Below are positions 33,834 to 43,370 of a DNA stretch of 64,000 nt, piece by piece (position 1 is the stretch's first letter; each line of letters opens with the position of its first letter). Source of the DNA: AWTP1-13 sp963820375 (GTDB lineage: Bacteria > Pseudomonadota > Alphaproteobacteria > Rhizobiales > Hyphomicrobiaceae); assembly GCA_963820375.1 (NCBI GenBank), contig CAWFZX010000003.1, forward strand, positions 106,935-170,934. Direction: 5' to 3'. The notes under the pieces were generated by a model, which worked only from the letters and a program-made list of their open reading frames with translations, was not told where the DNA came from and ran no database searches. Made by a program: the position numbers and the translations under genes.

Positions 33834-34805
33834 CTATTTCGCCGCTGCTTCCTTAAGGACCGGAGTGATGCGTGCCATCTCGCTCTCGACCAGCTTCTGC
33901 AGGCCGGCCGGCCCCCGATCGGCCTTTTCAGGTGCGGTGCTGCCAAGCTCGACGTAGCGCTGCACCGTGGCCGGATCGTCGAGGGCCTTGCTCAAGGCGG
34001 CGCTCAACTTATCGATGATGTCGCCAGGGGTGCCCTTCGGTGCCACCATCGCATTCCAGGCACTGAAGATGAAGTCGACGCCCGCCTCTTTGGTGGTGGG
34101 GACGTCTGGCAGGCTCTCGAGACGCTGGGCGGCGGCTATCGCATACACCTTGATGGTGCCACCCTTGATCTGCGGGATGACGTTGAGCGACTGGTCGACC
34201 ATGTAGTCGATTTGGCCGCCCACCAGGTCGTTGAGGGCAGGTGCGGTGCCGCGGTAGGCCACCAGCGCGGGCTTGAGACCGAACTGCGCATTGAACAAGG
34301 TGCCGGAGACGTGCGAGATCGAGCCTACGCCGGCGTGACCGTAGCTCAGCTTGGCGTCGTTCTGCTTCAGAAAATCGATGAACTCCTTGAGGTCCTTCGC
34401 CGGATTGTCTTTTTTGGAGACGATCGCCTGCGGCGTGAAATTGGCGATCCCAACCTGCGCAAAGCTTGTCGCTGGATCATATTTGAGATTGGGATAGAGC
34501 GCGGGCGCGGCCGATTGGGTGCCCATGTTGCCGACGCCCAGGGTGTAACCGTCGGGCTCGGCGGCAGCGACACGTGTCATGCCGGTGGTGCCCCCCGCGC
34601 CGCCGACGTTTTCGACCACGAACTGCTGTCCCAGCGTGCGCGACATGTGGTCACCGACGATGCGTGCCACCACATCTGTCGGCCCGCCGGCTGCAAACGG
34701 CACGACCAGGGTGACGGCCTTACTGGGATAGTTTGCATCGGCGGCCACAGCGTGGGTCCCGGCAAGGACGACCGCGAGCATGGCAACAAACCCACCTTGA
34801 AGCAT
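33834..34805 (-). CDS. Tripartite tricarboxylate (TTT) family solute-binding protein, Bug-type
   Basis: 323 residues with a signal peptide (MLAVVLAGTHAVAA). Family motifs: YPSKAVTLVVPFAAGGPTDVVAR at the mature N-terminus, VVENVGGAGGTTG, and PDVPTTKEAGVDF. AAGGAGG lies about nine bases before the ATG. Bug proteins bind small carboxylates such as dicarboxylates, aromatic acids or cyclic acids. The matching TctA/TctB membrane genes are absent from the window, which is common for orphan Bug genes. It leads the operon that includes aconitase X. Confidence 0.93.
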   Translation of the reverse strand: MLQGGFVAMLAVVLAGTHAVAADANYPSKAVTLVVPFAAGGPTDVVARIVGDHMSRTLGQQFVVENVGGAGGTTGMTRVAAAEPDGYTLGVGNMGTQSAAPALYPNLKYDPATSFAQVGIANFTPQAIVSKKDNPAKDLKEFIDFLKQNDAKLSYGHAGVGSISHVSGTLFNAQFGLKPALVAYRGTAPALNDLVGGQIDYMVDQSLNVIPQIKGGTIKVYAIAAAQRLESLPDVPTTKEAGVDFIFSAWNAMVAPKGTPGDIIDKLSAALSKALDDPATVQRYVELGSTAPEKADRGPAGLQKLVESEMARITPVLKEAAAK

Positions 34806-34940
34806 TTTGCAAAAGCCTCCTTGCCGTTTGGTTTGCCGCTTTTTGGCTTGCTTTTCCCTCTTGGCTTGCCAATCCCGTGCAGCCTAACCTTGGCCCGATC
34901 CTGACCATCCTGGGTCCGTTTGGCAACCGCCGCCCAACCC

Positions 34941-34965
34941 GCAAGCCTCGCGGCTCGAGGCTTGC
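34941..34965. other. Perfect hairpin in divergent intergenic region
   Basis: GCAAGCCTCG and CGAGGCTTGC form a perfect 10-base stem with a 5-base loop (CGGCT) in the 289-base gap between the divergent Bug and dipeptide-binding-protein genes. No T-run follows on either strand, so it is not an ordinary terminator. It could be a leader structure or an operator. Confidence 0.5.
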
Positions 34966-35094
34966 TCGCCGGCGTCGGCTTGCGGCGTGCCTTGGGTGGC
35001 GGCCCCAGCATGGCTGGACCAACGGCGCAACTTCGGCCAATATCCCGCCCTGTGTGGGCCTGCCATGCCCACGTCCTTACAAAGAGAGACCCAC

Positions 35095-36678
35095 ATGACG
35101 TTTCGACCCCTTGCCGTCGTGAGCGCGCTCGTGCTTGCGCTCGCGGCCACGCCGGCGGCCGCGAAAACCTTCCGCTATGCCTTCCAGGGCGACCTCAACG
35201 CCCTCGACCCCTATACCCTCAACGAGAGCTTCACGCTGGGCGCCCTCGGCAATGTCATGGAGGGGCTGACCAAGCGGGACAAGGACCTGAAAATCATCCC
35301 CGGCCTGGCCGAGCGCTGGGAGATCGTCGATCCCCTGAAGTGGCGTTTTCATCTTCGCAAGGGCGTCAAGTTCCACGGCGGCGAAGACTTCACGGCCGAT
35401 GACGTCGTCTTTTCGCTCGAGCGCATGCGCAGCCCAGGTTCGCAGATCAGGACGCGCGCGCCGGCCGACATGAAGGCCGTGAAGGTCGACGATCACACGG
35501 TCGATTTCGTGCTGACCTCGCCCAACCCCATCCTGCACGCGGAATGGGACACCTGGTACATCTTTTCCAAAAAGTGGTCCGAGGCCAACGGCGCCACGCA
35601 GGCGCAGACCGCGCAGGCGACCTCGCTCAATCCCTTCGCGCTCAAGGCCAATGGCACCGGCCCCTTCACCATCGTCAGTCACGAACCAGGGGTGAAAACA
35701 GTCTTCAAGCCCAACCCCAATTGGTGGGGAAAGCCCGAGCATAACCTGACCGAGGTCATCTTTCAGACCATCAAGTCGGATGCCACCCGCGTCGCCGCCC
35801 TGCTGTCCGGCGACATCGACATGATGGACCCCGTACCGGTCCAGGATATCGACCGTGTCAAGGGCAATCCCAACGTCTCCGTCCTCACCGGACCGGAGTT
35901 GCGCACCATCTTCCTCAACTTGGATTCGATGCGAGATGAGCTGCTCTACTCCAACGTCAAGGGCAAGAACCCGTTCAAGGATGCCCGCGTGCGCAAGGCC
36001 TTCTACCAGGCGATCGACATGGAGGCGATCCACGCCAAGGTCATGCGCGGCATGTCGGTCAATTCTGCGCTGTTGATCTCGCCGCTGCTTTTTGCGCGCG
36101 CCGGCGAATTCAAGCGCTGGCCCTATGACACGGCCGCAGCCAAGAAACTGCTCGCCGAGGCCGGCTATGCCAACGGCTTCGAAGTGACGCTGGATTGTCC
36201 CAACGATCGCTATGTCAACGATGAAGGCATCTGTCAGGCCGTGGCGCAGATGCTGTCGCGCATCGATGTGAAGGTGAAGCTGAATGCCATGCCAAAGGCG
36301 AAGTACTTCCAGAAGGCCGGGCAAACCGACAAGTACAATTCCTCCTTCAGCCTGCTGGGCTGGACGCCGGGTTCGTTCGATAGCTGGAACGTCATCGCCA
36401 ACATCCTGGGCTGCCGCGACGCTAACGGCAAAGGCGGCATCTTCAACTACGGCGGCTATTGCAACCAGCGGATCGAGGAGCTGGCCCAGAAAATCCTGGT
36501 CGAGACCGATAGCAAAAAGCGCGATGAGATGATCGCCGAGACCTTCAAGATCAACCACGAGGAAGCGGGCGTGCTGCCGCTGCATCAACAAGCGCTGGCC
36601 TGGGGCGTCTCAAAGAAGGTCGAAATCGCGCAGCGGGCCGACAACCAGATCCTGTTCTACTGGGCAAAAATGCAGTAG
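35095..36678 (+). CDS. Dipeptide/oligopeptide-type ABC importer, periplasmic binding protein (SBP_bac_5)
   Basis: 527 residues. The signal peptide (AVVSALVLALAATPAAA) is followed by FRYAFQGDLNALDPYTLNE, the start of a family 5 binding protein. LRKGVKFHGGEDFTADDVVFSLERM is the classic signature. AGAGAGA lies shortly before the ATG. It is the first gene of a complete five-gene importer. Such systems carry peptides, but also opines, glutathione, nickel chelates or sugars; nothing in the sequence settles the ligand. Confidence 0.94.
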   Translation: MTFRPLAVVSALVLALAATPAAAKTFRYAFQGDLNALDPYTLNESFTLGALGNVMEGLTKRDKDLKIIPGLAERWEIVDPLKWRFHLRKGVKFHGGEDFTADDVVFSLERMRSPGSQIRTRAPADMKAVKVDDHTVDFVLTSPNPILHAEWDTWYIFSKKWSEANGATQAQTAQATSLNPFALKANGTGPFTIVSHEPGVKTVFKPNPNWWGKPEHNLTEVIFQTIKSDATRVAALLSGDIDMMDPVPVQDIDRVKGNPNVSVLTGPELRTIFLNLDSMRDELLYSNVKGKNPFKDARVRKAFYQAIDMEAIHAKVMRGMSVNSALLISPLLFARAGEFKRWPYDTAAAKKLLAEAGYANGFEVTLDCPNDRYVNDEGICQAVAQMLSRIDVKVKLNAMPKAKYFQKAGQTDKYNSSFSLLGWTPGSFDSWNVIANILGCRDANGKGGIFNYGGYCNQRIEELAQKILVETDSKKRDEMIAETFKINHEEAGVLPLHQQALAWGVSKKVEIAQRADNQILFYWAKMQ

Positions 36679-36739
36679 CCGGCGAGGCGCCGGGCGGCTC
36701 GTCCCGGCGCCAAGCCGACAATGCTGCTACAGACGACCA

Positions 36740-37717
36740 ATGTTAGCCTTTGCAATTCGTCGGCTGTTCGAGGCCGCCATCGTCATGCTGACGGTGGCGC
36801 TGCTGGCGTTCGTGCTGTTTCGTTTCGTCGGCGATCCCGTCAATCAGATGGTCGGCCAGGACACCTCCCTGGAAGACCGCATGCGATTGCGTGAGGAGTT
36901 GGGCCTCAATGATCCGGTGGCGCTGCAATTCGGTCGCTTCCTCGCCAGTGCGGCGCGCTTCGATTTCGGCATTTCCTATCAAATGAAGCAGCCCGTGACC
37001 GCGATCATCTCCGAGCGGGCACCCGCAACCATCGAGCTTGCCCTGGTCGCCGCCCTGTTCGCGGTCGGCCTGGGCATCCCGATGGGCGTCTATACCGGCA
37101 TCCACCGCGAGAGCTGGCTCTCCAAGGTTTTCCTCAGCGTATCGTTGATCGGAGTGTCGCTGCCGACCTTCCTGATCGGCATTTTCCTGATCTATGTGTT
37201 CGCTGTGAAACTTGGGGTTCTGCCGTCCTTCGGCAGAGGTGAGGTCGTTCGCCTTGGCTTCTGGCGGACGGGGCTCCTCACCGCATCCGGACTGAAGGCG
37301 CTGATCCTTCCAGCCATCACGCTCGGGTTGTTCCAGATGACCCTGGTGACGCGACTGGTCCGGGCCGAGATGCTAGAGGTGCTGCGCACCGACTACATCA
37401 AGTTCGCCCGAGCGCGCGGCCTGACGCGGCGCGCCATCAACTTCGGGCACGCCTTGAAGAACACGCTGGTGCCCGTCATCACCGTCATCGGGCTGCAGCT
37501 CGGCGCGGTCATCGCCTTCGCCATTATAACCGAGACGGTGTTCCAATGGCCAGGCATGGGATTGATGTTCATTCAGGCGGTGCAGAGTGCCGATATTCCA
37601 GTGATGGCCGCCTATCTGCTATTGGTGGCGTTTCTTTTCGTACTGATCAACTTCCTGGTCGACCTGCTCTACGTCCGCGTCGATCCTCGCATTCGCATCT
37701 ACGGTCGAGGCGTGTGA
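36740..37717 (+). CDS. Dipeptide-type ABC importer permease (DppB-like)
   Basis: 325 residues with six membrane helices. The N-terminus MLAFAIRRLFEAAIVMLTVALLAFVLFR and the GDPVNQM segment are typical of DppB-type permeases. The ATPase-docking loop is ARARGLTRRAINFGHALKNT. It lies 61 bases after the binding protein and five bases before the first possible start of the next permease. Confidence 0.94.
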   Translation: MLAFAIRRLFEAAIVMLTVALLAFVLFRFVGDPVNQMVGQDTSLEDRMRLREELGLNDPVALQFGRFLASAARFDFGISYQMKQPVTAIISERAPATIELALVAALFAVGLGIPMGVYTGIHRESWLSKVFLSVSLIGVSLPTFLIGIFLIYVFAVKLGVLPSFGRGEVVRLGFWRTGLLTASGLKALILPAITLGLFQMTLVTRLVRAEMLEVLRTDYIKFARARGLTRRAINFGHALKNTLVPVITVIGLQLGAVIAFAIITETVFQWPGMGLMFIQAVQSADIPVMAAYLLLVAFLFVLINFLVDLLYVRVDPRIRIYGRGV

Positions 37718-37722
37718 ACGCG

Positions 37723-38733
37723 ATGCAGGACGCGCCCGACAAGGTTGAGACACTGGCTCCCACCCTGTCGGACGCAATTGACACTGCGGGCATCTCCCGT
37801 TTGCGACCCGCTGTCGCCGGTGCGACGCGGTTGCGACGCTTTCTCGATAGCGATCTCTTGTACAGCTTTCTGCGCTCCAAAGTCGTGGTGCTGGCGGCGA
37901 TCCTCACCGCCCTCATGGTCGGGGCCGCCTTTCTTGCGCCGGTGATCGCGCCGCACAACCCCTACGACCTCAAGTCCTTGAGCCTGCTTGATTCCAATCT
38001 ACCGCCAATGTGGGAAAAGGGTGGCGAGCGCAGCTATCCCTTGGGCACGGACGATCAGGGACGGGACATCCTCTCCACCATCCTCTACGGCACCCGCGCG
38101 TCGATCCTGATCGGCATCTGCTCGGTCCTGCTGGCCGTGGCCATCGGCCTGTCCGCGGGGCTGTGCGCTGGCTATGCCGGGGGGCGCACCGATGCCTTGA
38201 TCATGCGCGTCGCCGACGTGCAGTTGACGTTTCCTGCCATTCTCACCGCCCTGCTGATCGACGGCGTGGCGATTGCGATTTTCAAGAATTACAACCTGGA
38301 TGCGGCCAAATTTACGATTCTCGTGGTCGCCATCGGCCTGTCGTTTTGGGTGCAATACGCCCGCACCGTGCGCGGCGTGACGCTGGTCGAACGCAATAAG
38401 GAGTATGTGCAGGCGGCGCGCCTCATCGGCATCGGCACCGTCAAGATCATGTTTCAGCACATCCTGCCCAATGTGCTCAGTCCGGTGCTGGTGATCGCCA
38501 CCATCAACCTGGCGCTGGCTATCATCACGGAGGCAACGCTGTCGTTCCTGGGTGTGGGCTTGCCGGCCACCGAGCCCTCGCTCGGCACCATGATCCAGAT
38601 TGGCAACAGGTACTTGTTCTCGGGCTCGTGGTGGATGGTTGCCTTTCCCGGACTGACCTTGGCGGTGCTGGCCCTGGCCGTCAATCTACTGGGGGACTGG
38701 TTGCGCGATGCGCTCAATCCCAAGCTGCGCTGA
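37723..38733 (+). CDS. Dipeptide-type ABC importer permease (DppC-like)
   Basis: 336 residues from the ATG at 37723. About 50 polar N-terminal residues precede the first helix (LRSKVVVLAAILTALMVGAAF). LGTDDQGRDILSTILYGTRASI is the DppC hallmark, and the EAA-type loop is AARLIGIGTVKIMFQHILPNV. It starts six bases after the DppB-like stop. The partner permeases form the translocation channel. A 174-base gap without a gene follows. Confidence 0.94.
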   Translation: MQDAPDKVETLAPTLSDAIDTAGISRLRPAVAGATRLRRFLDSDLLYSFLRSKVVVLAAILTALMVGAAFLAPVIAPHNPYDLKSLSLLDSNLPPMWEKGGERSYPLGTDDQGRDILSTILYGTRASILIGICSVLLAVAIGLSAGLCAGYAGGRTDALIMRVADVQLTFPAILTALLIDGVAIAIFKNYNLDAAKFTILVVAIGLSFWVQYARTVRGVTLVERNKEYVQAARLIGIGTVKIMFQHILPNVLSPVLVIATINLALAIITEATLSFLGVGLPATEPSLGTMIQIGNRYLFSGSWWMVAFPGLTLAVLALAVNLLGDWLRDALNPKLR

Positions 38734-38907
38734 TCGGCAAAGCAAGAGATCCCTGCCGCCGGTGGCGCAGCGCACCGCCCTGGCAGCACGTCTTTGGCCA
38801 AGCCACAGGCCTGGCAATCCGACCGCGCCAGACCGGGTTGGGCCGGCCGGTAGAGAAATGGGGCGCCCCTTGGCAATTGCAGGAAGCCCGAACCATCGGC
38901 GGTACCC

Positions 38908-39894
38908 GTGAACGAGCCGGCCCTGTCTGTGCGTGACCTCGTGATCGGCTTTCCGACGCGCCGCGGGATGCTGACGGCCGTCGATGGCATCTCCTTCGAT
39001 ATCGCCCCCGGCGAGGTGCTGGGCGTGGTGGGCGAGTTGGGCGCCGGTAAATCGCTGACGGGCGCCGCCGTCATTGGCCTGCTCGAGCCGCCCGGCCGGA
39101 TCGTCAGCGGCACGGTGCATCTAAAAGGGCGACGCATCGATGATCTCGAGCCGGAAGCCATGCGCCAAGTGCGCGGGCGTCGGATCGGCATGGTGTTCCA
39201 GGATCCGCTGACCAGCCTGAACCCACTTTACCGGATCGGCGAACAGATCGTGGAAACGATCCGCACCCACGCCAGCGTTTCGGCGGCGACGGCCTGGGAG
39301 CGGGCGATTGCGCTTCTGCAGGAGGTCGGCATCCAGGGTGCGCGCGCTCGCATCAATGCCTACCCGCACGAGTTCTCGGGCGGCATGCGCCAGCGGGTGG
39401 TGTTGGCCTTGGCCCTGTGCGCGGAACCGGATCTGCTGATCGCTGATGAGCCGACCACCGCGCTCGATGTGTCGATCCAAGCGCAGATCATTGCCCTCAT
39501 CAAGCGCCTGTGCCGGCAACGCGGCACGGCAGTTATGCTGATCACGCACGACATGGGCGTGATCGCCGAGACGGCGGATCGGGTCGCGGTCATGTACGCG
39601 GGCCGCATCGCAGAAGTCGGTCCGGTGCGCGACGTGGTGCGCCAGCCGCACCACCCCTACACCAAGGGTCTGATGGGGGCGATACCGTCGGCCGAGACGG
39701 CAGCCACCGCGCGGCTCACGCAGATCCCCGGCTCCATGCCGCGCCTCGGGGCAATCCCGCGGGGCTGCGCCTTCAACCCGCGCTGTCCACACGCCTTCGA
39801 TCGCTGCCATCTGGAACGCCCCGAGCCGATGGCGGCGGGCAGCTCGCGAGCCGCCTGTTGGCTATTGGCGACAGGCGCCGGAGCATCGCCATGA
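38908..39894 (+). CDS. Dipeptide-type ABC importer ATPase (DppD-like), GTG start
   Basis: 328 residues from a GTG at 38908. Walker A reads GELGAGKS, slightly different from the usual GESGSGKS. The signature is FSGGMRQRV, Walker B is LLIADEPTTALD and the switch His is in LITHDMG. The C-terminal CAFNPRCPHAFDRC motif is the Cys-rich oligo_HPY region of peptide importers. Its stop overlaps the next ATG (ATGA), so the two ATPases are coupled. Confidence 0.94.
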   Translation: MNEPALSVRDLVIGFPTRRGMLTAVDGISFDIAPGEVLGVVGELGAGKSLTGAAVIGLLEPPGRIVSGTVHLKGRRIDDLEPEAMRQVRGRRIGMVFQDPLTSLNPLYRIGEQIVETIRTHASVSAATAWERAIALLQEVGIQGARARINAYPHEFSGGMRQRVVLALALCAEPDLLIADEPTTALDVSIQAQIIALIKRLCRQRGTAVMLITHDMGVIAETADRVAVMYAGRIAEVGPVRDVVRQPHHPYTKGLMGAIPSAETAATARLTQIPGSMPRLGAIPRGCAFNPRCPHAFDRCHLERPEPMAAGSSRAACWLLATGAGASP

Positions 39895-40892
39895 GCACGG
39901 CCCCAGCGCTCGTTGAAGTGCACAATCTGACGCGGGAGTTCGATGTCTCCAAGCCTTGGCTCAATCGCCTGATCGAGGGTGAAAAACGCACCCTTCTCAA
40001 GGCCGTGGCGGGGGTGTCTTTCTCGATCGGCAAACGCGAAACGCTGGCACTGGTCGGCGAGTCAGGGTCCGGCAAGTCGACCGTCGCGCGCATGATCGTC
40101 GGCCTGCTGCCGCCAACGCTTGGCAGGGTGAGCATCGATGGCATCGACATGTGGGCAGCAGCGACGGCCAGCGAGCGCCAGAAGCTGCGCCGCCGGCTGC
40201 AGATGATCTTTCAAGACCCTTATGCCAGCCTCAATCCGCGCTGGCGCGTCGACCGCATCATCGCCGATCCCATCAAGGCCTTCCGGTTGGCTACGGGTCG
40301 GACAGAGATCGACGACCGCGTCGGTGAGTTGTTGCGGCTGGTCGGCCTCGATCCGGCCGACGGTCGCAAGTATCCGCACGAATTCTCTGGTGGTCAGCGG
40401 CAGCGCATCTGCATCGCCCGCGCGCTCTCCTCGAACCCCGAATTCATCGTTTGCGACGAGCCGACCAGCGCGCTCGACGTTTCCGTGCAGGCGCAGATCC
40501 TGAACCTGATGCGCGATCTGCAGGACCGCCTGGGTCTTTCCTATTTCTTCATCAGCCACAATCTTGCCGTCGTGAAGCACATGGCAGCGCGCATCGGCGT
40601 CATGTATTTGGGTCGGATTGTGGAGTTGGCGCCATCCGCGGATCTCTTCAAAACGCCGAGGCATCCTTATTCGCGCATGCTGATCGATGCCTTGCCGGAC
40701 CTCACCATGCGCGGCAGGCAGCGCAAGCCGATCGAGGGCGAAATTCCCAATCCGATCGCACCGCCGGCAGGCTGCGCCTTCCATCCGCGCTGTCCGCACG
40801 CCTTTGACCGCTGTCGTCGCGAGACGCCGCAGTTACGGGCGGCTGGTTCCGCAAGCGCCGCCTGCCATGCGGTTGCCGAGGGACGGATCTAA
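39891..40892 (+). CDS. Dipeptide-type ABC importer ATPase (DppF-like)
   Basis: 333 residues. Walker A GESGSGKS, signature FSGGQRQRI, Walker B FIVCDEPTSALD, switch FISHNLAV, and C-terminal CAFHPRCPHAFDRC are all present. The N-terminus has the usual insertion EFDVSKPWLNRLIEGEKRTLLKAV of DppF/OppF proteins. The start is fixed by the ATGA overlap with the DppD-like gene. It is the last gene of the importer; the convergent DUF4846 gene ends 13 bases later. Confidence 0.95.
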   Translation: MSTAPALVEVHNLTREFDVSKPWLNRLIEGEKRTLLKAVAGVSFSIGKRETLALVGESGSGKSTVARMIVGLLPPTLGRVSIDGIDMWAAATASERQKLRRRLQMIFQDPYASLNPRWRVDRIIADPIKAFRLATGRTEIDDRVGELLRLVGLDPADGRKYPHEFSGGQRQRICIARALSSNPEFIVCDEPTSALDVSVQAQILNLMRDLQDRLGLSYFFISHNLAVVKHMAARIGVMYLGRIVELAPSADLFKTPRHPYSRMLIDALPDLTMRGRQRKPIEGEIPNPIAPPAGCAFHPRCPHAFDRCRRETPQLRAAGSASAACHAVAEGRI

Positions 40893-40905
40893 GACCGTTC
40901 GAGCC

Positions 40906-41760
40906 TCAGGGCCAACGCCGCAGGCTGTCGCGTCCAAAGCTCCATTCCGGGGTGACAAGGTGCTCGCCAAAATCCAAGGCGTACCAGGGCTGACCGTCAC
41001 CGCTCGCCGGGTTTTTGAGAATGTGCATCTCCTGCGCGGGCATAAAGCTCTGTAGCAAGAGGAAGCGCTGCTCCCGCGTTGAGGGATTCTCAACGAGGTC
41101 GACAACGAGCACGGCGTGGCCGGGAAAGCCCCCTTTGATGAAGACGTCACCGGTCCGCAGGTCGGCCACCGGCACCCGCTGCAAGGAGCGCTCCAACGAA
41201 TACGTGCCGGCGCGGGTAAAGACGACATCCAAGTAGCGCCGGAAGGCGGCATAGCTGGCGTCGGCTTTGGCGGCAGGCGACCACATCAGGGTGCGGCCCG
41301 ACCCTTTCGGCCGCTCCCCCGCCGCCCAGCGGGCAAAGGCGATCGGTTCGGCCGATCCGGTATCGTGGAAAGCAATCAGGGCGGCGGCATTGCCGGCAAA
41401 CAGCCATTCCGCCCTCAGCCGCATGACAGCGTCGGCGCATTGCTGCAGATCCCGGACACCAACGTCGATATCGACGACGGCAGCGTGCACGTCCTGGCGC
41501 GACTTGGGCCGGCCATCATGGAGCAAAACCTCGCTTCCCGGGGGCTTCAAGGGCAAGCCGCGCAGCCAGGCGGCAAAGCTCTCGGCTGCGACGGCCCGAC
41601 GCTCAAAACCGGGCGGTGGCGCAATTCGCGTGGCCAGCGTGTCTGCTTCTGACGGATCACGCATGTGCCAGGCATAGCGGGGGGCCGACGCCGCCGGTGC
41701 GGGGACGAGGGCGAGGGCCAGGACCAAGGACACGGCCAAACAAACCGGCGGCGTGAGCAT
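40906..41760 (-). CDS. DUF4846 exported protein
   Basis: 284 residues with a signal peptide (VCLAVSLVLALALVPAPAASA). The rest matches the DUF4846 family: RYAWHM, SFAAWLRGLPLKPPGSEVLLHDG and the C-terminal GHAVLVVDLVENPSTREQRFLLLQSFMPAQEMHILKN. No function is known. It probably acts in the periplasm. The start was chosen at MLTPPV because it begins the signal peptide directly. Confidence 0.85.
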   Translation of the reverse strand: MLTPPVCLAVSLVLALALVPAPAASAPRYAWHMRDPSEADTLATRIAPPPGFERRAVAAESFAAWLRGLPLKPPGSEVLLHDGRPKSRQDVHAAVVDIDVGVRDLQQCADAVMRLRAEWLFAGNAAALIAFHDTGSAEPIAFARWAAGERPKGSGRTLMWSPAAKADASYAAFRRYLDVVFTRAGTYSLERSLQRVPVADLRTGDVFIKGGFPGHAVLVVDLVENPSTREQRFLLLQSFMPAQEMHILKNPASGDGQPWYALDFGEHLVTPEWSFGRDSLRRWP

Positions 41761-41818
41761 GTGGGCGATAGATGCACACCCTTCCGGCAGTTCCAAGGCG
41801 CTTTTGCTGGGTTTGGCA

Positions 41819-41845
41819 CAGCCCGGCGGCAGGGCCGCCGGGCTG
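41819..41845. other. Strong GC hairpin upstream of DUF4846 gene
   Basis: CAGCCCGGCGG and CCGCCGGGCTG form a perfect 11-base stem with a 5-base loop. There is no T-run on either side. It lies 59 bases before the DUF4846 start, so it would be in its leader or promoter. Confidence 0.5.
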
Positions 41846-42440
41846 CGTGGCCACAAGGGCCCAGAGTGGTGCGGGCGTTACGCCGAAACAGTGAGGTGCC
41901 AACGGGACCGTCGGCCAAAGCCGGAGCCTTGTCGGCTCAAGTCACGGGGCAACCTCTGCTTGTGAGGCCCGCCTGATAAGGATCAGGATTACGGATCTTC
42001 CGCCGTCACCGCCACCCGCCCCTGTCGGCGGCAGAACAATGGTGACAAGGTCCGGCGAAGAGCCGTCGCGACGATCAAATTGTTGGACGCTGCCGTCTCC
42101 AACCAGGGCAATGGAATGCACCTGCCAGGACGGCCGGAAAACTGCCCGGGGGCGACATTTTCTTAGACCTCCTTTCGTCAGGATCGACCCATCGTGACCT
42201 GCCTGAGCCGACGCGTCAAATCACAACTGGAGGCGCGCTTGGGAGCGTGCAAGGGCCGCGGCTGAATGCCGGGCCGACGACCGGGCTGCCAGCCGCTTTG
42301 TCCGTTGTCCTGGTTGCCATGGCACCGGCCGGGTCACGCCGATCCGGCGAGCAGCTCCTCAAGCATATGAAAGCAGCAGGAGAGGGGCTAGCAGCTGACA
42401 AACGCGGGGGTCGCGGAGAACGACAGCGGCCGTGCCACAT
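41846..42440. other. Gap without a supported gene (left part of the eroded region)
   Basis: About 600 bases in which no frame on either strand shows a recognisable protein or a ribosome site with a plausible start. Open frames are short and broken. Together with the following stretches it gives this 4.5-kb region a much lower gene density than the rest of the window. Confidence 0.5.
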
Positions 42441-42908
42441 CTATCGGGACGGAATCGCGGAGGTTCCCGGATCGGCAAAGATAACGACGCCGGCTGGGTC
42501 GACCGCGAAAATCTGCCGGCAAGGCGGCAGATCGGGGAGGTAGCCGAGCTTCAGGTCAAGGCGAAATTGAACCGCCAGCCAGGCCTCCTCCAATTGCTTG
42601 CCGGCGGCGAGAACCTTGTGCTCACCGCACAAGAGCGCCAAGGTCCACCCCGCCCGGATGGTTGTGAATTGTGCTCCGCAGTCGCTTGGCGCAACCGACA
42701 TTGCTTTGCATTTGCTGACAGCGAGCCCGATTGCTCGGGCCAGCGAGGTTTCGGTGGCGACCCCCCAAGATCCATTTCGCGCGAGCGTCGCCACGGTCCA
42801 GCCGGCGCCGTCTTCGGCGCTCGCACCATCGAGTTCGATGCTCGCCGCGGCTCCAGCGCCGAGCAAGATCAGTCCGCCAAGGAACGAACAGCTGCGAAAC
42901 GATATCAT
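42441..42908 (-). CDS. Small exported protein resembling DUF4189
   Basis: 155 residues from the ATG at 42908 (42938 is an alternative). An N-terminal hydrophobic segment (SFLGGLILLGAGAAASIEL) is followed by a small domain with GWTVATLARNGSWGVATE, then SLARAIGLAVSKCKA and SDCGAQF with conserved-looking Cys. This resembles DUF4189, whose members have WGAIA-like starts and paired Cys. No gene is close on this strand except the PNPOx-like gene about 550 bases away. The function is unknown; the match is from memory of the pattern and moderate. Confidence 0.55.
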   Translation of the reverse strand: MISFRSCSFLGGLILLGAGAAASIELDGASAEDGAGWTVATLARNGSWGVATETSLARAIGLAVSKCKAMSVAPSDCGAQFTTIRAGWTLALLCGEHKVLAAGKQLEEAWLAVQFRLDLKLGYLPDLPPCRQIFAVDPAGVVIFADPGTSAIPSR

Positions 42909-43370
42909 CAAAGCCTGAGCTTTCCGGCGCTGCTGCATGGATCCAATCCCCGCGCTGAGGTTATCGCAGCATGGCCCGACGCGATGCCCGAGCGCTGTGC
43001 TGTTGAGCACACGCTCCGATCGAGAAGGCGGAGGTTCGGGCGAAGGGAAGGGGGCAAATTCAGGAGGCGAACTGCATGCGCTGGCGGCAACCGCTGATAG
43101 CCGGTTTGCGGCGGCGGCACGAAAGGACGTGCGGTCCGGGCGGGCACCAACCGGCCGGACGGGTATCTTGGGCGACCCTTGGCGACTTAGCCGGTGTCGA
43201 GGCCGGCCCGCAGCCACCTGCTCGCCGCGACGTGCTCCTACAGAGGCGGACCGGCCTAGCCTGTCGAGCGACATCGCGCTCGTGCTCGAGGATCATATCT
43301 CGAGGCGCAAAAAGATGGGGAGAAAGCGGTGAAGATCGCCACCGTGCTGGTGCCGGTCGCGGCCGGTTTC
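42909..43370. other. Gap without a supported gene
   Basis: 460 bases without a convincing reading frame. A GTG at 43329 with GGGGAGA ahead opens a short plus-strand frame, but it is antisense to the PNPOx-like gene for part of its length and resembles nothing known. Confidence 0.4.

Noticed and set aside
35077..36591. Minus-strand open frame of about 500 codons opposite the dipeptide-binding protein
   Set aside because: Antisense shadow. The binding protein on the other strand has a signal peptide and family signatures.
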